From: Saprolegnia diclina VS20
Lineage: Eukaryota > Oomycota > Saprolegniomycetes > Saprolegniales > Saprolegniaceae
Assembly (NCBI RefSeq): GCF_000281045.1
Contig: NW_008246115.1
Span: forward strand, 134,275-197,291
Direction: 5' to 3'
Length of the DNA stretch: 63,017 nt
In this document: in pieces, positions 1 to 9,955 of the stretch
How the letters are laid out: each line of letters begins with the position of its first letter
How positions within the stretch are numbered: the stretch's first letter is position 1
Position numbers and translations under genes: made by a program
Notes under the pieces: generated by a model
Databases searched by the model: none
What the model saw: the letters and a program-made list of their open reading frames with translations, nothing else
Told to the model about the DNA's origin: nothing

Positions 1-706
1 ATGGCGTAGGTGCTACGCCCCCCAACTGGCAAGTCGGTGGTTGCCGCGGCAACGCGACGCATCCGGAGCCTGGTTCGTGGGAGCATAAGGTGACCAACAA
101 CATTTGCGACTCGTTCCCGATGTACATGTCGGTCGACTACATTCGCGTCTGGTGCGTTGATCCAGTATTCCATTCTGTATCTTACAGAGTCTATTTTTCT
201 GTAGGCAAGACACCAAGACGATGAGCGTCGGCTGCGACCCCGCCTCGCATCCATCTAAGGAGTTTATCAAGGCGCACATCACCAACTACACGGATCCTCG
301 CAACCCGTATATCATTGTGGCGGGAGGCGCGACCTGCAACACCGATGACGACTGCACGTCGGCCGCCAGTATCACGGGCTCGTGCATCAAGCGCCGCTGC
401 AAGTGCATGGGCGTCTGGACTGGCCCCCGCTGCACCAAGTACGACCTCGAAGAGTCGACGTACGGCCCGCCGATGATCGCGATGGCGGGCATCTTCGGGG
501 CTGCCTTCCTCGGTCTTGGTTTTTCGACTTTGGTCCGCAGCCGACGAAACTCAGTTCTGCTCCTGCAGCACGAACATGAGCTCCGCGCCGAGAAAGAGCG
601 AAGCCACTCGGTGGACCCTCTGCCTCCCCAAGCCATGACGTCGGAGGTCAGTATCATTATGGGCGACCCCCCGAAGGTTGCCCACGACCACGGACCGTCC
701 CCGTAG
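1..706 (+). CDS. 3' part of a KRE6/SKN1-like GH16 beta-glucan-associated membrane protein
   Basis: Partial gene; the 5' end lies outside the window. Exons are 1(or 3)-151 and 205-706, with a 53-nt intron (GTGCGT...CTGTAG) whose removal restores the reading VDYIRVWQDTKT. The stretch around MYMSVDYIRVW is the classic C-terminal end of the GH16 fold in KRE6/SKN1 proteins, which act in beta-1,6/1,3-glucan assembly of the cell wall. It is followed by a Cys-rich EGF-like module (CNTDDDC...CKCMGVWTGPRC), then one transmembrane helix (MIAMAGIFGAAFLGLGFSTLV) and a charged tail of about 55 residues. In oomycetes these are membrane proteins with the enzyme domain on the outer or lumenal side. Catalytic residues are upstream and not visible. 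Family call is strong; exact substrate is inferred. Confidence 0.8.
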
Positions 707-1586
707 CGGTAGTATAAATGGCATTGCGTTCTTTTTGACTTTGAGTTGTATCGCAGTTCATTCGCAGTCGGCAACTACAAGACGTGCTTGCCTTTGCTCC
801 AGAATTGCAGTGATCATATGCGATTCGCAAAACGTCCGAGAAACGCAGGCACACCTACCCCGAGTCATCTTGGTGGCACTACCAGGAGCCCTCTCGACGC
901 CAACGCAATGAGATACGAGACCACCAGGATGGACTACGAATGCTAGCGACATCAGTCGACAAATGCTTCTGCGCACACCTTGGATGATGCCACATCACCC
1001 AAGCTTGCCGACGCCGTCTCTATGCATGTGCATCTGAATTCGCCGCGTCGGGAACAATCTCCATATCAGGATCATGCTCTTGCGTGCTTCGTCAACACCC
1101 TGTTATCTGTTGATGCATTCTGCACTCGCGTCTTTGCATCTAAAAGCGATGCTACCGGAGCTACATGCCTACCAGGGATAGGGTGATGAGCGTGTCCTCT
1201 TCTGTGCTATGCACCAGCGTTGCACCCAAGGCGAGAAGACGCGATGGCGACGAACGACACCATTTGGATACTGCCGAAGTAGACAGAGACGGAGAAACCG
1301 TTGCCAGCCTTTCCTTGATACCCTTCCACCAGCGCCGACTACGCTCCCTGCACCAAGTCAACGACAAGCACTTTGTGACAAATGTACATATTGTCGTTCT
1401 AAATTACTGCGCGCCTTGCCCCGCGCCATCATCTGCTGGCCTCTGCCGTTGCCACTTTGGCTTCGACGAAGTTTCGCCACATTGCACCGACTGTGACAGC
1501 CATCGAGCTTACAAAAACCCTGTGGATTGCTATGAGCTTCGAACTTCGATCTATTTCCAAGCCTTTTTGACATTGGAACGTGCGCG
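707..1586. other. intergenic, no gene seen
   Basis: About 880 bases between the GH16 gene and the next gene. The open frames here are short or are shadows of the downstream gene. An inverted CCAAT (attgg) lies just before the next start codon, near 1573. No repeat or RNA gene recognised. Confidence 0.5.
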
Positions 1587-2702
1587 ATGGTCGACGGAGG
1601 AGCCGCCGAGTATGTGCCCAAGACGCCGCCGCTGCGCCTGCGCCCAAAGCTCGGGACGAGCAAGAAGAAGCTCAGCCGAGTACCCCAGGACCAAGTCGCT
1701 CACATGGCACGCAAGTACGCTGGCGACAACCAGGCCGACGACACGCCTGGCCCCGACGCGACCCCGAAGCGCCTCTTGTACGCGCTCGCCGCCGCCAAGA
1801 TCCAGCGCGCGTGGCGTAGCCATGCGGCCAAGGCGCTGCGCGTGCGTCTCCAGGGGCAGATTGGGCGGCCCGCGCAGCTGCAGATCCACGGCCTCGACAC
1901 GTCGGCCAAGTGGCTGCGCATGGGGCTCATCTGCCTCATTACAGTGCTGCGCCGCCCGTATGGCCCGCGCATGTACACGTACAAGACCGAGGTCTCGCGC
2001 GAGGCCAAGATCGTGCACGCGCCTTTCTTTGTCCCGATCATGTCGAGCAACTACGATGTGATTGTGACGGTCGCCGCCGAGGGCTCCAAGGTGCAGAACC
2101 CCATCTTCCTCGGGCAGGCCGTGCTTTCAGTGGCCGACGACTGGGCGCAACCCGCCAACTTCCGCGCGACGTACGTGCCGTTTGGGACGTACCGCATTCC
2201 GATCGACGCGCCATTGCAGCAGACCGAGCGCACGGTCGAAGGCCGCGTCGAGCTGAGCCTCGTGCCTTTGAACCCGTCCATGTCGTCGTTCGCGGGCCAG
2301 ATGTTTATGCGCCCGTCCGTGCTCTCCAAGACGCTCGCAGCGGTCCGCCACCGCGTCGGGAAGCTATATATGCGCAGCGGCATGTCGTACGAGAGCTCGC
2401 TCGCGTGGTGCAAGGACGCCGACCACGCCGAGTGGGGCGTCTTGACGGAGACGCATCTCTCGCTGTATCACCCCGGCGGGCTCACGCCGTACAAGATGTT
2501 TGACTTGCGCCGCATCCAGCTCGTCCGCGACAAGAACGCCAAGCTCGACACGGCGGGTATGATGCACTTCAAGACGACGCGCTGGCCGCTCCAAATCTAC
2601 CACGACGGCACTCTGCATACGTTCTACATCAACTCCAAGTACGAAAAGACGCAGTGGATCAACCGCATCGACGGCAATCGAAGGAAATTGCTCGTCCCGT
2701 GA
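1587..2702 (+). CDS. IQ motif, C2-like and PH-domain protein (371 aa)
   Basis: Single-exon gene starting MVDGGAAEYVPKTPP. Residues ~65-85 hold an IQ-type calmodulin-binding helix (AAAKIQRAWRSHAAKALR). Residues ~95-235 are beta-rich and resemble a C2 fold (LQIHGLDTSAKWLRMG, ...NYDVIVTVAAEG..., then GRVELSLVPL). The C-terminal ~100 residues look like a pleckstrin-homology domain (WGVLTETHLSLYHPGG ... FYINSKYEKTQWINRID, with the final-helix Trp in place). No signal peptide or membrane helix. A membrane- or cytoskeleton-associated adaptor binding calmodulin and lipid is the natural inference, but I do not recognise a named orthologue. The gene converges on the minus-strand gene ending at 3301. 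Confidence 0.75.
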   Translation: MVDGGAAEYVPKTPPLRLRPKLGTSKKKLSRVPQDQVAHMARKYAGDNQADDTPGPDATPKRLLYALAAAKIQRAWRSHAAKALRVRLQGQIGRPAQLQIHGLDTSAKWLRMGLICLITVLRRPYGPRMYTYKTEVSREAKIVHAPFFVPIMSSNYDVIVTVAAEGSKVQNPIFLGQAVLSVADDWAQPANFRATYVPFGTYRIPIDAPLQQTERTVEGRVELSLVPLNPSMSSFAGQMFMRPSVLSKTLAAVRHRVGKLYMRSGMSYESSLAWCKDADHAEWGVLTETHLSLYHPGGLTPYKMFDLRRIQLVRDKNAKLDTAGMMHFKTTRWPLQIYHDGTLHTFYINSKYEKTQWINRIDGNRRKLLVP

Positions 2703-3300
2703 CCTCTCCGCCCTCTTTGTCTGCTTGTGTGCGTGTGTCTTGTCTAATACGGTGGTTGTTTCGAGTGGACTCCCATTACTTTTTTCAACTGTTTTGATGC
2801 ATATTCTCCTGTGGCTGCCCATTTTGTGCGATATTTTGTGGGTTATGAACCCAGTGGCATACTAATACGACGCTACAGCCTAATACCGGAATCACAACCA
2901 GAAAGACTCGCCAAATTCGAACCCGGCTCTACTTGGTGGCTGGCCAGTGTCGAGCGCTACGAGGCGAAGTCGGGAACTACACTTCTTGACTGGACCCGTC
3001 AACGGTCCTCCGCTTAGCATTGATTTCCGTGAGCGTGGTAACCCTAGCCCTAGTACACTCTTTGACACTGAAATTTGGCTCAATGTGAGCCAAGGGAATA
3101 ATACACTGGTTATTCTCTTGATGGGAGCGCACGTATGGCGGCCATGATGATGATACTACGGCTTCCGCGCTATAATTGTGACGGCCTCCGAGAGGAACGT
3201 GCTGACATGGAAGAGAACGGGGCGAGGTTGATAGAACGATAGTCGAGTGGCGTCAACGAGCAACAAATCGTTAGATTTCCTGCGGAGTGTACAGTGTAAG
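2703..3300. other. convergent intergenic spacer
   Basis: About 600 bases between two converging genes. Contains 3' flanks only; GC is lower than in the flanking genes. No gene, repeat or RNA recognised. Confidence 0.5.
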
Positions 3301-4224
3301 CTACTGAAAGCCTTTCCAGCCATGTCGTTTGGCGACCTCGAGCCGGTGGTCCCAGTCTTTGCAGCAGTACCGATCGACGCACGGGTTGCCCTCCAGACAC
3401 GAGCACGACTCGGTCTTCTCCTTGAGAAGGCCGTTGGATGGCGGCGCCTCGGCCCGCTTGTTCGCCGCCGCTTTTGCATACGCGTCTTGGCGCTCTTCGT
3501 AGGCCGCGCGCTCGGCCGCGTCTTCTTCGATATGGACCCAGACGACGTCGCCATCGAGCAGATCGTGGTAGACGCCTGGCGGGTCTTCGCGCAGCATCGG
3601 TCGCTCGCTCTCGCCGTTTGCTTCATACCCAAAGTCCGATGGGCCGTAGCGACTGAGGTGCAATGCGGCCTTGGGAAACACTGACAAAAGAAAGTACTGT
3701 GCGTCGATCACAGCGGTGGTCACGCTGCCGTTCATGATCGCAAATTCCTTCTTGTAGTGGTTGTAGCGCACGACGATAGAGCCGTTGCGTCGCGGGTCCA
3801 ATACTGGCAACACTGGCTCCGGTACAGTTGCACGAACGATGGCTGCGGGGACAGCAGTCGGTGGGACGGTGGCTAGTGGACTCGACGTTGTGGGCGTCGT
3901 GGCAGCGCTCGACGACGTTGGCTTGCTTCGATTTAGCCGTGGTTGCTTTGTCGACTTGGCCGCCTTGGTCGGCGTGAGAGCAGGTAGCGTCGGCTCCGAA
4001 GGTACCGACGTGCCTCTGTAGCTACCTGGCGGGAGGTTGGCGCCTCTGGGACAAATGCATCCACGCTTGCCTAGAGTCACCGCGTGAAAAGCGAGAGGGT
4101 GGGACCTGGGACCAACCTTGGCATCGTTTGAGGCTACACGCCATATCGGTTTCAGAAGCCGCACTGGAGAGGCGTCCACTGGTTGATGCACACCGGCTTG
4201 GAGTGCGCCCCGTCTTGTGCTCAT
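3301..4224 (-). CDS. uncharacterised protein with a C-terminal Cys motif
   Basis: Open frame of 307 codons, stop at 3301-3303. The C-terminal ~165 residues look genuinely coding: a compact segment (GSIVVRYNHYKKEFAIMNG ... YFLLSVFPKAALHLSRYGP) followed by an acidic helix and a Cys cluster (CSCLEGNPCVDRYCCKDW). The middle is Ser/Thr/Pro/Ala-rich low complexity. The first ~70 residues are doubtful: a 46-nt candidate intron (GTTGGT...CTCTAG on the minus strand, roughly 4072-4117) lies inside them, so the 5' exon structure and start are uncertain. The arrangement C-x-C-x5-C-x4-CC is reminiscent of small zinc-binding motifs but I cannot assign a family. Confidence 0.5.
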   Translation of the reverse strand: MSTRRGALQAGVHQPVDASPVRLLKPIWRVASNDAKVGPRSHPLAFHAVTLGKRGCICPRGANLPPGSYRGTSVPSEPTLPALTPTKAAKSTKQPRLNRSKPTSSSAATTPTTSSPLATVPPTAVPAAIVRATVPEPVLPVLDPRRNGSIVVRYNHYKKEFAIMNGSVTTAVIDAQYFLLSVFPKAALHLSRYGPSDFGYEANGESERPMLREDPPGVYHDLLDGDVVWVHIEEDAAERAAYEERQDAYAKAAANKRAEAPPSNGLLKEKTESCSCLEGNPCVDRYCCKDWDHRLEVAKRHGWKGFQ

Positions 4225-4378
4225 GCTGGAAAGCTTATGCTCCGAGGGGACGTCGGACGCGTTCTATAGCCTTTGGCTCTAAGAACCTGATGGAAGCGCA
4301 GGACGAGTCATGCCGAAACACATGTTTTGGGTGACATGCTACTGTCAACACTATTCTATTACGGTGGTGTGGTTGCTT

Positions 4379-6554
4379 TCAGTAGCACTGGATTCGGTCG
4401 CACCACGCGAGAGCGTTCAGGTCTTGCTGGCCAATGCACTCGTAGCGCGCATCAAGAAGTATGTGGTCGTCGAGTTCTTCCAGATCGAGTTTTCCGAGCG
4501 GATGATGCAGCACCTGTCGCGTCGTGGCGTGGCGGTAGGTGAAGACGATCGGACAGCGCCACTGCCACAAGAGAAGCCACTCGATCGGGTCGGTCATCCA
4601 CATAATGTTCATGAGCATCCGCGCTTCGTCAATGTTGTCGTCGTCATCTTGGGGAAGGGTGAGCTGCGTGCTCACGGTTCGGCCAAGCGTCCGATCGAGA
4701 AAGAGTGACCGCCACGACGTACTAAACATCGAGAGGTTGCAGTGGGCGAGCGCAATGTACGGCACTGACGACGTCGCGTGGACCGAGCGCACGCGCCCGA
4801 GTCGCAAAGCGCTTCGGACAAGAAACAGCGCAATGAGCAAGTTTTTGGCGTCGGTGAACAGGCCGCTAAAGCGCACATCACAGGGAATCGAACCCGCGTG
4901 CTTGGCGGCTTGGGCGCTACTCGGTAACACGGGTGCGGCCGCAAGGATCTCGGTACTGCGCAGCGCGTTCCAGCGCACGTCAAAGATGGCCGACACAAAC
5001 GACACGAGCGGCAACAAGTAGCCGCGGAGACCGACGAGGTGGCGCGACCACCTCGATGCGTGCGATCCATGGTGGCGGAGGTAAAAGTACGCCTTGGCGA
5101 GCAGGTTGAGGACCCATACGTTGCGCATGTGGCAAGTAAGGAGCGTCGAGAGGCCATATAAATTCGACAAGCTCGTGTTGATCGCGCCATCGAGCGCGAC
5201 AAAGCTCTTGGAAATGTACAGATAGAGCAGCGTCGCGTCGGTGGCGTGCGCAAAAACGAAGAGACTCACTGGAAACCAACTGCCGTAGATGACCACTTGA
5301 CCAGGAATGCGAAAGAAGAGGCCGAGCGCTGCGAGCCATCGCGAATCCGAGACAGGGTGGCGGCGCGTCGCCGCGTAGCAGCCGCCAAAAAGCGCCAACA
5401 CGCGGACGACATTGTACACTTGGCCCACAAGTCGAAGCAGTTGCACGAGCTTGTAGTAGTAAACGACATTCGAGTCGAGCATGCCGCCCTCGTACCGGTA
5501 GTCGACGAGCTCGACCGTGCGGCAGCTCGATGGGTTGGTGCAGTTTTGCACCCGGAGGAGCGAGACTACGTCCCACGTGAACGAGTCGACGTGCGTGAGA
5601 CTACCCCGCCAGCGCTGCACGTCCATGGTCGAGTCGATGACGACAACGTCCATGCGCTGCGAGTTGAGGTCCATCGTACGTTGGCGCGCTTGCATCCGCG
5701 CCTGAATGTGCGCGCTGATGACACTCACCTTCTTGTAGCCTACAGCAATACGAACGTATTTAGCTTGCTGCCGTAGGAGTAGAGAATGACGCACCAAACG
5801 TGCCGAGGTTGGACCACGGCTCGTTGCAGAACTGGAGGCGATGCCCCGAGTGCGGCTTGCAGAGGTCAACCGGCGTGTCCAAGGTCTGCGTCTGCGTCGA
5901 CCGGTAGTGGACGTGCTGGAGCGGCCCAAAATCTGCAAAGTCGTCCAGGTTGTCGCGAAATGCGGTGATTGTGCGGCACGCGGTGGGCGACGGCGCCAGC
6001 GCGTCCATCGTGCTGTCCAGCATGCGCCACACGGATGCGACGCTGAGCGTCAAGTTGGGACACGTCGACTGGTACAGCAAGCACGGGTCCCTCACCAGAT
6101 AGTAGACACTTAGCATTCGCATCAAGTGTGCGTGGTCAGAATACCATCCCGAAATGTTGTGGACGGCGACGAGCCCGCGGAGACCGATCGAGGTCGTATC
6201 AAACTTGTAGCTCCACACTAGCGCCCTCGAGGTGGGCCCGGACGACGCGAGACCTGCAAGCGAGCCTATAAAGCGCGTGATGGAGAGCGTAGAGAGCTAT
6301 TGGTGCAAACCGTTGTCTTGCCGCGAGATGTTGAGCACCAGGTACGCGTACGGGCCAAAGTACGAGGCCGAGTCGGGTGCGTGGCGACTGTAGGTACTTG
6401 GGAAGGACGCAAACCCATACCCGCTCCGCGGCACGTCTGTGAAGAAGAGCGTGTACGAGATGAGCGTTAAAAGCAGGCGCCGCCAGCTCAGCCGCGACGT
6501 TGTCAGCGGCGGCGGCGGCGGTGGGTCATTATCCGCCGGGCAAATCCGCGGCAT
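4379..6554 (-). CDS. lineage-type polytopic membrane protein (691 aa, 3 exons)
   Basis: Exons on the minus strand: 6554-6311, 6265-5795 and 5739-4379. The introns are 45 nt (GTTTGC...TATAG) and 55 nt (GTGCGT...CTGTAG); both joins keep frame (DN|GSLAG and GTF|GYKKVSV) and total 692 codons. An N-terminal hydrophobic segment (LLLTLISYTLFF) may be a signal anchor. It is followed by a large, probably extracytoplasmic region with several Cys (CLLYQSTCPNLTL, CKPHSGHRLQFC), then multiple transmembrane helices in the second half and an acidic tail (DDDDNIDEAR). I do not recognise a characterised family. The architecture resembles the large expanded sets of uncharacterised multipass proteins in Saprolegniales genomes. 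Function unknown. Confidence 0.7.
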
Positions 6555-7153
6555 TCGTTTCTGACGTGGCTACCGTTTCGCGCCAAATCGTTATGCGACT
6601 AAACAGCATCAAGTATAAACTAGCCCAAGAGCTCCGATGCGCTGCCAAGAGAATGTAAATACTTGGCTGTCGATCCTTGGACTACGTAGCCGACGCAGTG
6701 GTGGGCTACACCACGACCTGGCGGCAATGCGAGATGGATCCGAGCTACACCTGCTGTGGCACTGGCAAGACCTCCTATTATGGTACTAGTACCGAAGGCT
6801 AGAGCCGTCTGCGCTTGGTTGTACTTGCGGCGAGGGGGACCGGTCCACCCAGGCGCTCCACGTCATTCGTTGCCTTCAACCCGTGCGGATGGTTATCCGG
6901 ATCTTCGATGACCATCGGTGACGCGGTGGCTTCGGCAACACGCGATGGCATCGAGGACTTTGCCGCGTGGACTCTGTCGCCGCTCGTGCGTGCGTCTTGC
7001 ACGCTATGCAGCGTCGCTGCCAGTCTTGTCAAGGTCTCTAGTAGAAGCGCACATTGCGATGATTCTTGTCTGGTCAAATGGGGTGTTTCCAGCCATACCG
7101 AAGTTCGAAGATGGTGGCCGTCGCAGTAACTCCACACTGCGGAATCTTGGCCA
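6555..7153. other. intergenic / promoter of the transporter gene
   Basis: About 600 bases. A minus-strand frame stays open over 6799-7488 but overlaps the well-supported transporter exon 1 on the plus strand and has no recognisable domain. A TTATCCGGAT motif occurs at about 6892. No gene assigned. Confidence 0.4.
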
Positions 7154-8658
7154 ATGGCACCGACCAAGGAGACGACGGGCCCAACCAAGGTCGTCGCCAT
7201 CGACGCGTATGCACCGGTCATGCCCGTGGGGCGGCCGCGGTCAGCCAGCTGGTCCTCGGACAATCCATCCACGGTACGCCGGTGGCCATGACGACGGGCG
7301 AGCCTCATAGACGACGCTAGGCCATCGTGTACATGCTGGCATGGTACACCTTTTCGACAAGCGCGACGTTCATCAACAAGATCTTGATCAAGGAGCATGG
7401 CCTCTCGGCCGAGGCGCTTACCGTGTGCCATCTCGCGCTCGGCACGTGCTTTGACGGTACGCCGAATCGCTCGGCTTTGGTGTGACATTGGGCGCTAGCG
7501 GCCATCTTTGCCGTCCCGCCCACGTCGCGCTACAAGGTGTGGTATCTTCGCCCGATGAAGTTGGACCAGTACGCTTACATTTCGAGATCGAGATCGATGC
7601 GCCTGCCATCTTGAGCTCATTCATCATGGCTTCTAGTGTGCTCTCGATGCTGCCACTCAGCATGATGGCGATCGCGGCCAAGATCTTGACGTACTGGAGC
7701 TACTCCAAGGTGCCTGTCGCGCTCACCCACACGTGCAAGGTACCTCTACGACGCCACGCAGGAGGCAACGACGAAAGCGACTTAGGCGTCGACGCCGCTC
7801 TTCAACGTCGTCCTCGCCTACCTCGTGTACCGCACGACGCATGCGCTGCCCATCTACCTCTCGTTGCTACCGATTGTTGTCGGCGTCTCGCTCGCGTCCA
7901 TGTCTGAAGTCCAGATCAACGTACGCATAACGTCCTTGTCCTCCATAGAGCGATGCTGACAAGCCCGTAGGAATTTGCAACCGTGGGCCTTCTCTGCGCC
8001 GTCTCGTCGTCCATGTTCGGAGTCATGCAGGTACTCCGCAAGACGATCACCATCAGCATCCGTGCGACGATGACCTGTAGAGCATGTATGCCAAGTACCT
8101 TCTTCGCAGCGGCATCGTCGCCGACAGCATCAACGTGCGTCTCTTCTGCCCTCTCCTTTCTTCGTCCTTATAGAGGCTTGCATCAACTTATGTAGCTTCA
8201 TTTCTACAATGGCATGCTCTGCATCGCAGTCAACATGCCGATGCTGCTTTGGAACAGCGCCGAGAAGACCATGTTTCCGACCTCGTACGTCCATGGCGCC
8301 TGCGCAATCCGCTTCCTCATGGCGACGCGTGCTGCGTAGGGTTCCGTACGGCTTGATCTTGTGCTGCAGTACATGCCAGTTCATTTCGAGCTTTGCCGCC
8401 TCCTTGGTACCTCACGCGTCCTGCGTGTGGATGCTGACCTTGTACTAGCTGCTCGGCAAGGTCTCGGAGCTCACGTACTCGATCATGAGCACGATGAAGC
8501 GGGTCGTGATCGTGCTGAGTGCGATTCTCTACTTTGGGAATGCGATCCGGCTCGTCTCGGTGTTTGGGATGGCGTTGGCGCTCGGTGGCGTCGCCACGTA
8601 CCAATACGTCAAGATCCAAGCGGCCCACCCCAAGGCCGATGCGATGCACGAGCTCTAG
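7154..8658 (+). CDS. triose-phosphate/nucleotide-sugar transporter family protein (347 aa, 10 exons)
   Basis: Exons: 7154-7273, 7321-7456, 7499-7568, 7637-7739, 7786-7920, 7971-8030, 8081-8134, 8196-8284, 8340-8406, 8449-8658. Introns are 40-68 nt, almost all GTACG/GTACC...TAG; the joined frame is 348 codons with one terminal stop. The protein is a DMT-superfamily carrier with about ten helices. Diagnostic pieces are WYTFSTSATFINKILIKE (TM1 region), ILTYWSYSKVPVALTHTCK (the TPT 'VPVSFTQT-K' region) and SIMSTMKRVVIVLSAILYFGN (the conserved K-R-V-V end). Such carriers exchange nucleotide sugars or phosphorylated sugars across Golgi/ER or plastid membranes; substrate cannot be read here. The C-terminus KADAMHEL lacks a dilysine signal. 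Exon 9 (VPYGLILCCSTCQFISSFAASL) is the least certain exon. Confidence 0.85.
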
Positions 8659-8746
8659 AGGGAAAGCTCTGTAGTATTAAAGATGACACGGGCTACGACC
8701 TAGCTAGTAGAAGAAGTTGAAGATGCAGAAATATACACACGCCGGC

Positions 8747-9532
8747 TTAGACGTCGACGCCGTTGCGCGCCGCTTGGTTGGCCTGCTGCGTCGACGTCGC
8801 CTGCTGCGCTGCGGTGCCGTCGGCGGCCGCGGGCTGCATGCCCTGGAGCTGCTGCTGGTAGTGCTGCATCATCTGAAGCTGCTGTGGCGGCCACATGGCC
8901 GGGTTGCCGCCCGCCTGCGACTGCATGAATTGGTGCAGCATGGCTGCTTGCTGCTGCTGCAACTGCTGCTGGTACACCATTTGCGGGTCCATCGCGCCTT
9001 CCTACTTGATAGCGTGAGCAACCTGATATGGCGCAGGACGTAGGTACCTTCTTGCCCGGGAGCTTGATGTCTTCGCGGGGCACAATGTCGATGAGAAAGT
9101 CAAACGTGTCCGTCTTGGTGATGGCCATGGCAATATCGTTGCGCTGCAGCGTCCGGCGCTTGTTCTCTTCCGTGTGGATCCATGCCCGCAGGCTCAGCTC
9201 CAAGATGAACATCTCGCAGGCCTTGGCAAAGAGCACGGGCGCCTCGGCGCTGATCATCTACGTGCGGCCTGAGCGACCATGCAACAGCGATAAGATAGAG
9301 GACGTACGCGAACGTCTTCATCGGACTTCATGATCTTCTTGATACGCGCCAGCGGCAACTGATGCGTCTTGAAGTCCTGGACCTCCGGGTCGATCTGCGA
9401 GATCTCGTGGATCTGCGACTGCCAGAACGCGTGGAGCTGCATCTGCTGCTGCTGGAGCTGCTGCTGCTGCATCTGGAGCTGCTGGAGCTGCAGGTTGGGG
9501 TTCTGCTCTTCGCCTAGTTCCTCACGCTGCAT
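8747..9532 (-). CDS. NF-YC: CCAAT-binding factor subunit NF-YC (HAP5)
   Basis: Exons on the minus strand: 9532-9308, 9257-9048 and 9001-8747, with introns of 50 and 46 nt (GTACGT...CGTAG, GTACCT...AGTAG). Total 230 codons, 229 aa. A Gln-rich N-terminus ([16 protein letters not shown]) precedes the histone-fold core, about residues 50-125: [18 protein letters not shown], then [20 protein letters not shown] and [20 protein letters not shown], which are signature NF-YC motifs. The C-terminus is again Gln/Met-rich, typical of transactivation segments. With NF-YB and NF-YA it forms the heterotrimer that binds CCAAT boxes. Its own upstream region carries two CCAAT motifs (see regulatory entry). Confidence 0.93.
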
Positions 9533-9639
9533 GCCTAGTACAAGTACGTCGTTAGTTAGTTGCTGCGCCGGCGCCGCCTGCCCACCTGAACTTCGTCCCG
9601 TGCGTTTTTTGAACTAAAACGCGAATACAAAGTTTCATA

Positions 9640-9660
9640 TTAGCCAATAGCCAATAATTA
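9640..9660 (-). promoter_or_regulatory. double CCAAT box upstream of NF-YC
   Basis: Two ccaat pentamers at 9644-9648 and 9651-9655, seven bases apart, about 112-123 bases upstream of the NF-YC start codon on the minus strand. A TTATCCGGA element lies further out at about 9757. Function as promoter boxes is inferred from position and motif only. Confidence 0.45.
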
Positions 9661-9955
9661 CACGCCCTTGGCCGAAATCCTCCTTTCGACACCTTTTGAC
9701 GCCTCTTCCGACACCTTCTGACGCGTTTGAATTGCAAACAACCGGATACGGTTCCCTTATCCGGAAATTGATTTGAACTCGGCGCCAAAAGCGCAGACGC
9801 GGAACACCTGGCTCGATCCAGCAAGAAGCAAGTCGGAGCGAGGAACACAATTGCTATTTGTACCTGTCCATAACCCCCGAAGAATACTCTGAGTACGGCT
9901 TAATAACAGTTCAAGAGCCAAGCAAGCATGCTATAATTTAGAGGGATACACACGT

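Noticed and set aside
1165-2061. Plus-strand 298-codon frame
   Set aside because: Its second half is an Arg/Ser/Ala-rich shadow of the IQ/PH gene; the first half has no recognisable protein features.
4880-4925. tRNA-like B-box (gggttcgattccc on the minus strand)
   Set aside because: No acceptor, D-arm or anticodon stem can be formed around it, and it lies inside the coding exon of the membrane protein (AGSIPCD).
6799-7488. Minus-strand 229-codon frame
   Set aside because: It overlaps transporter exons 1 and 2, which are supported by splice-consistent family motifs, and has no domain of its own.
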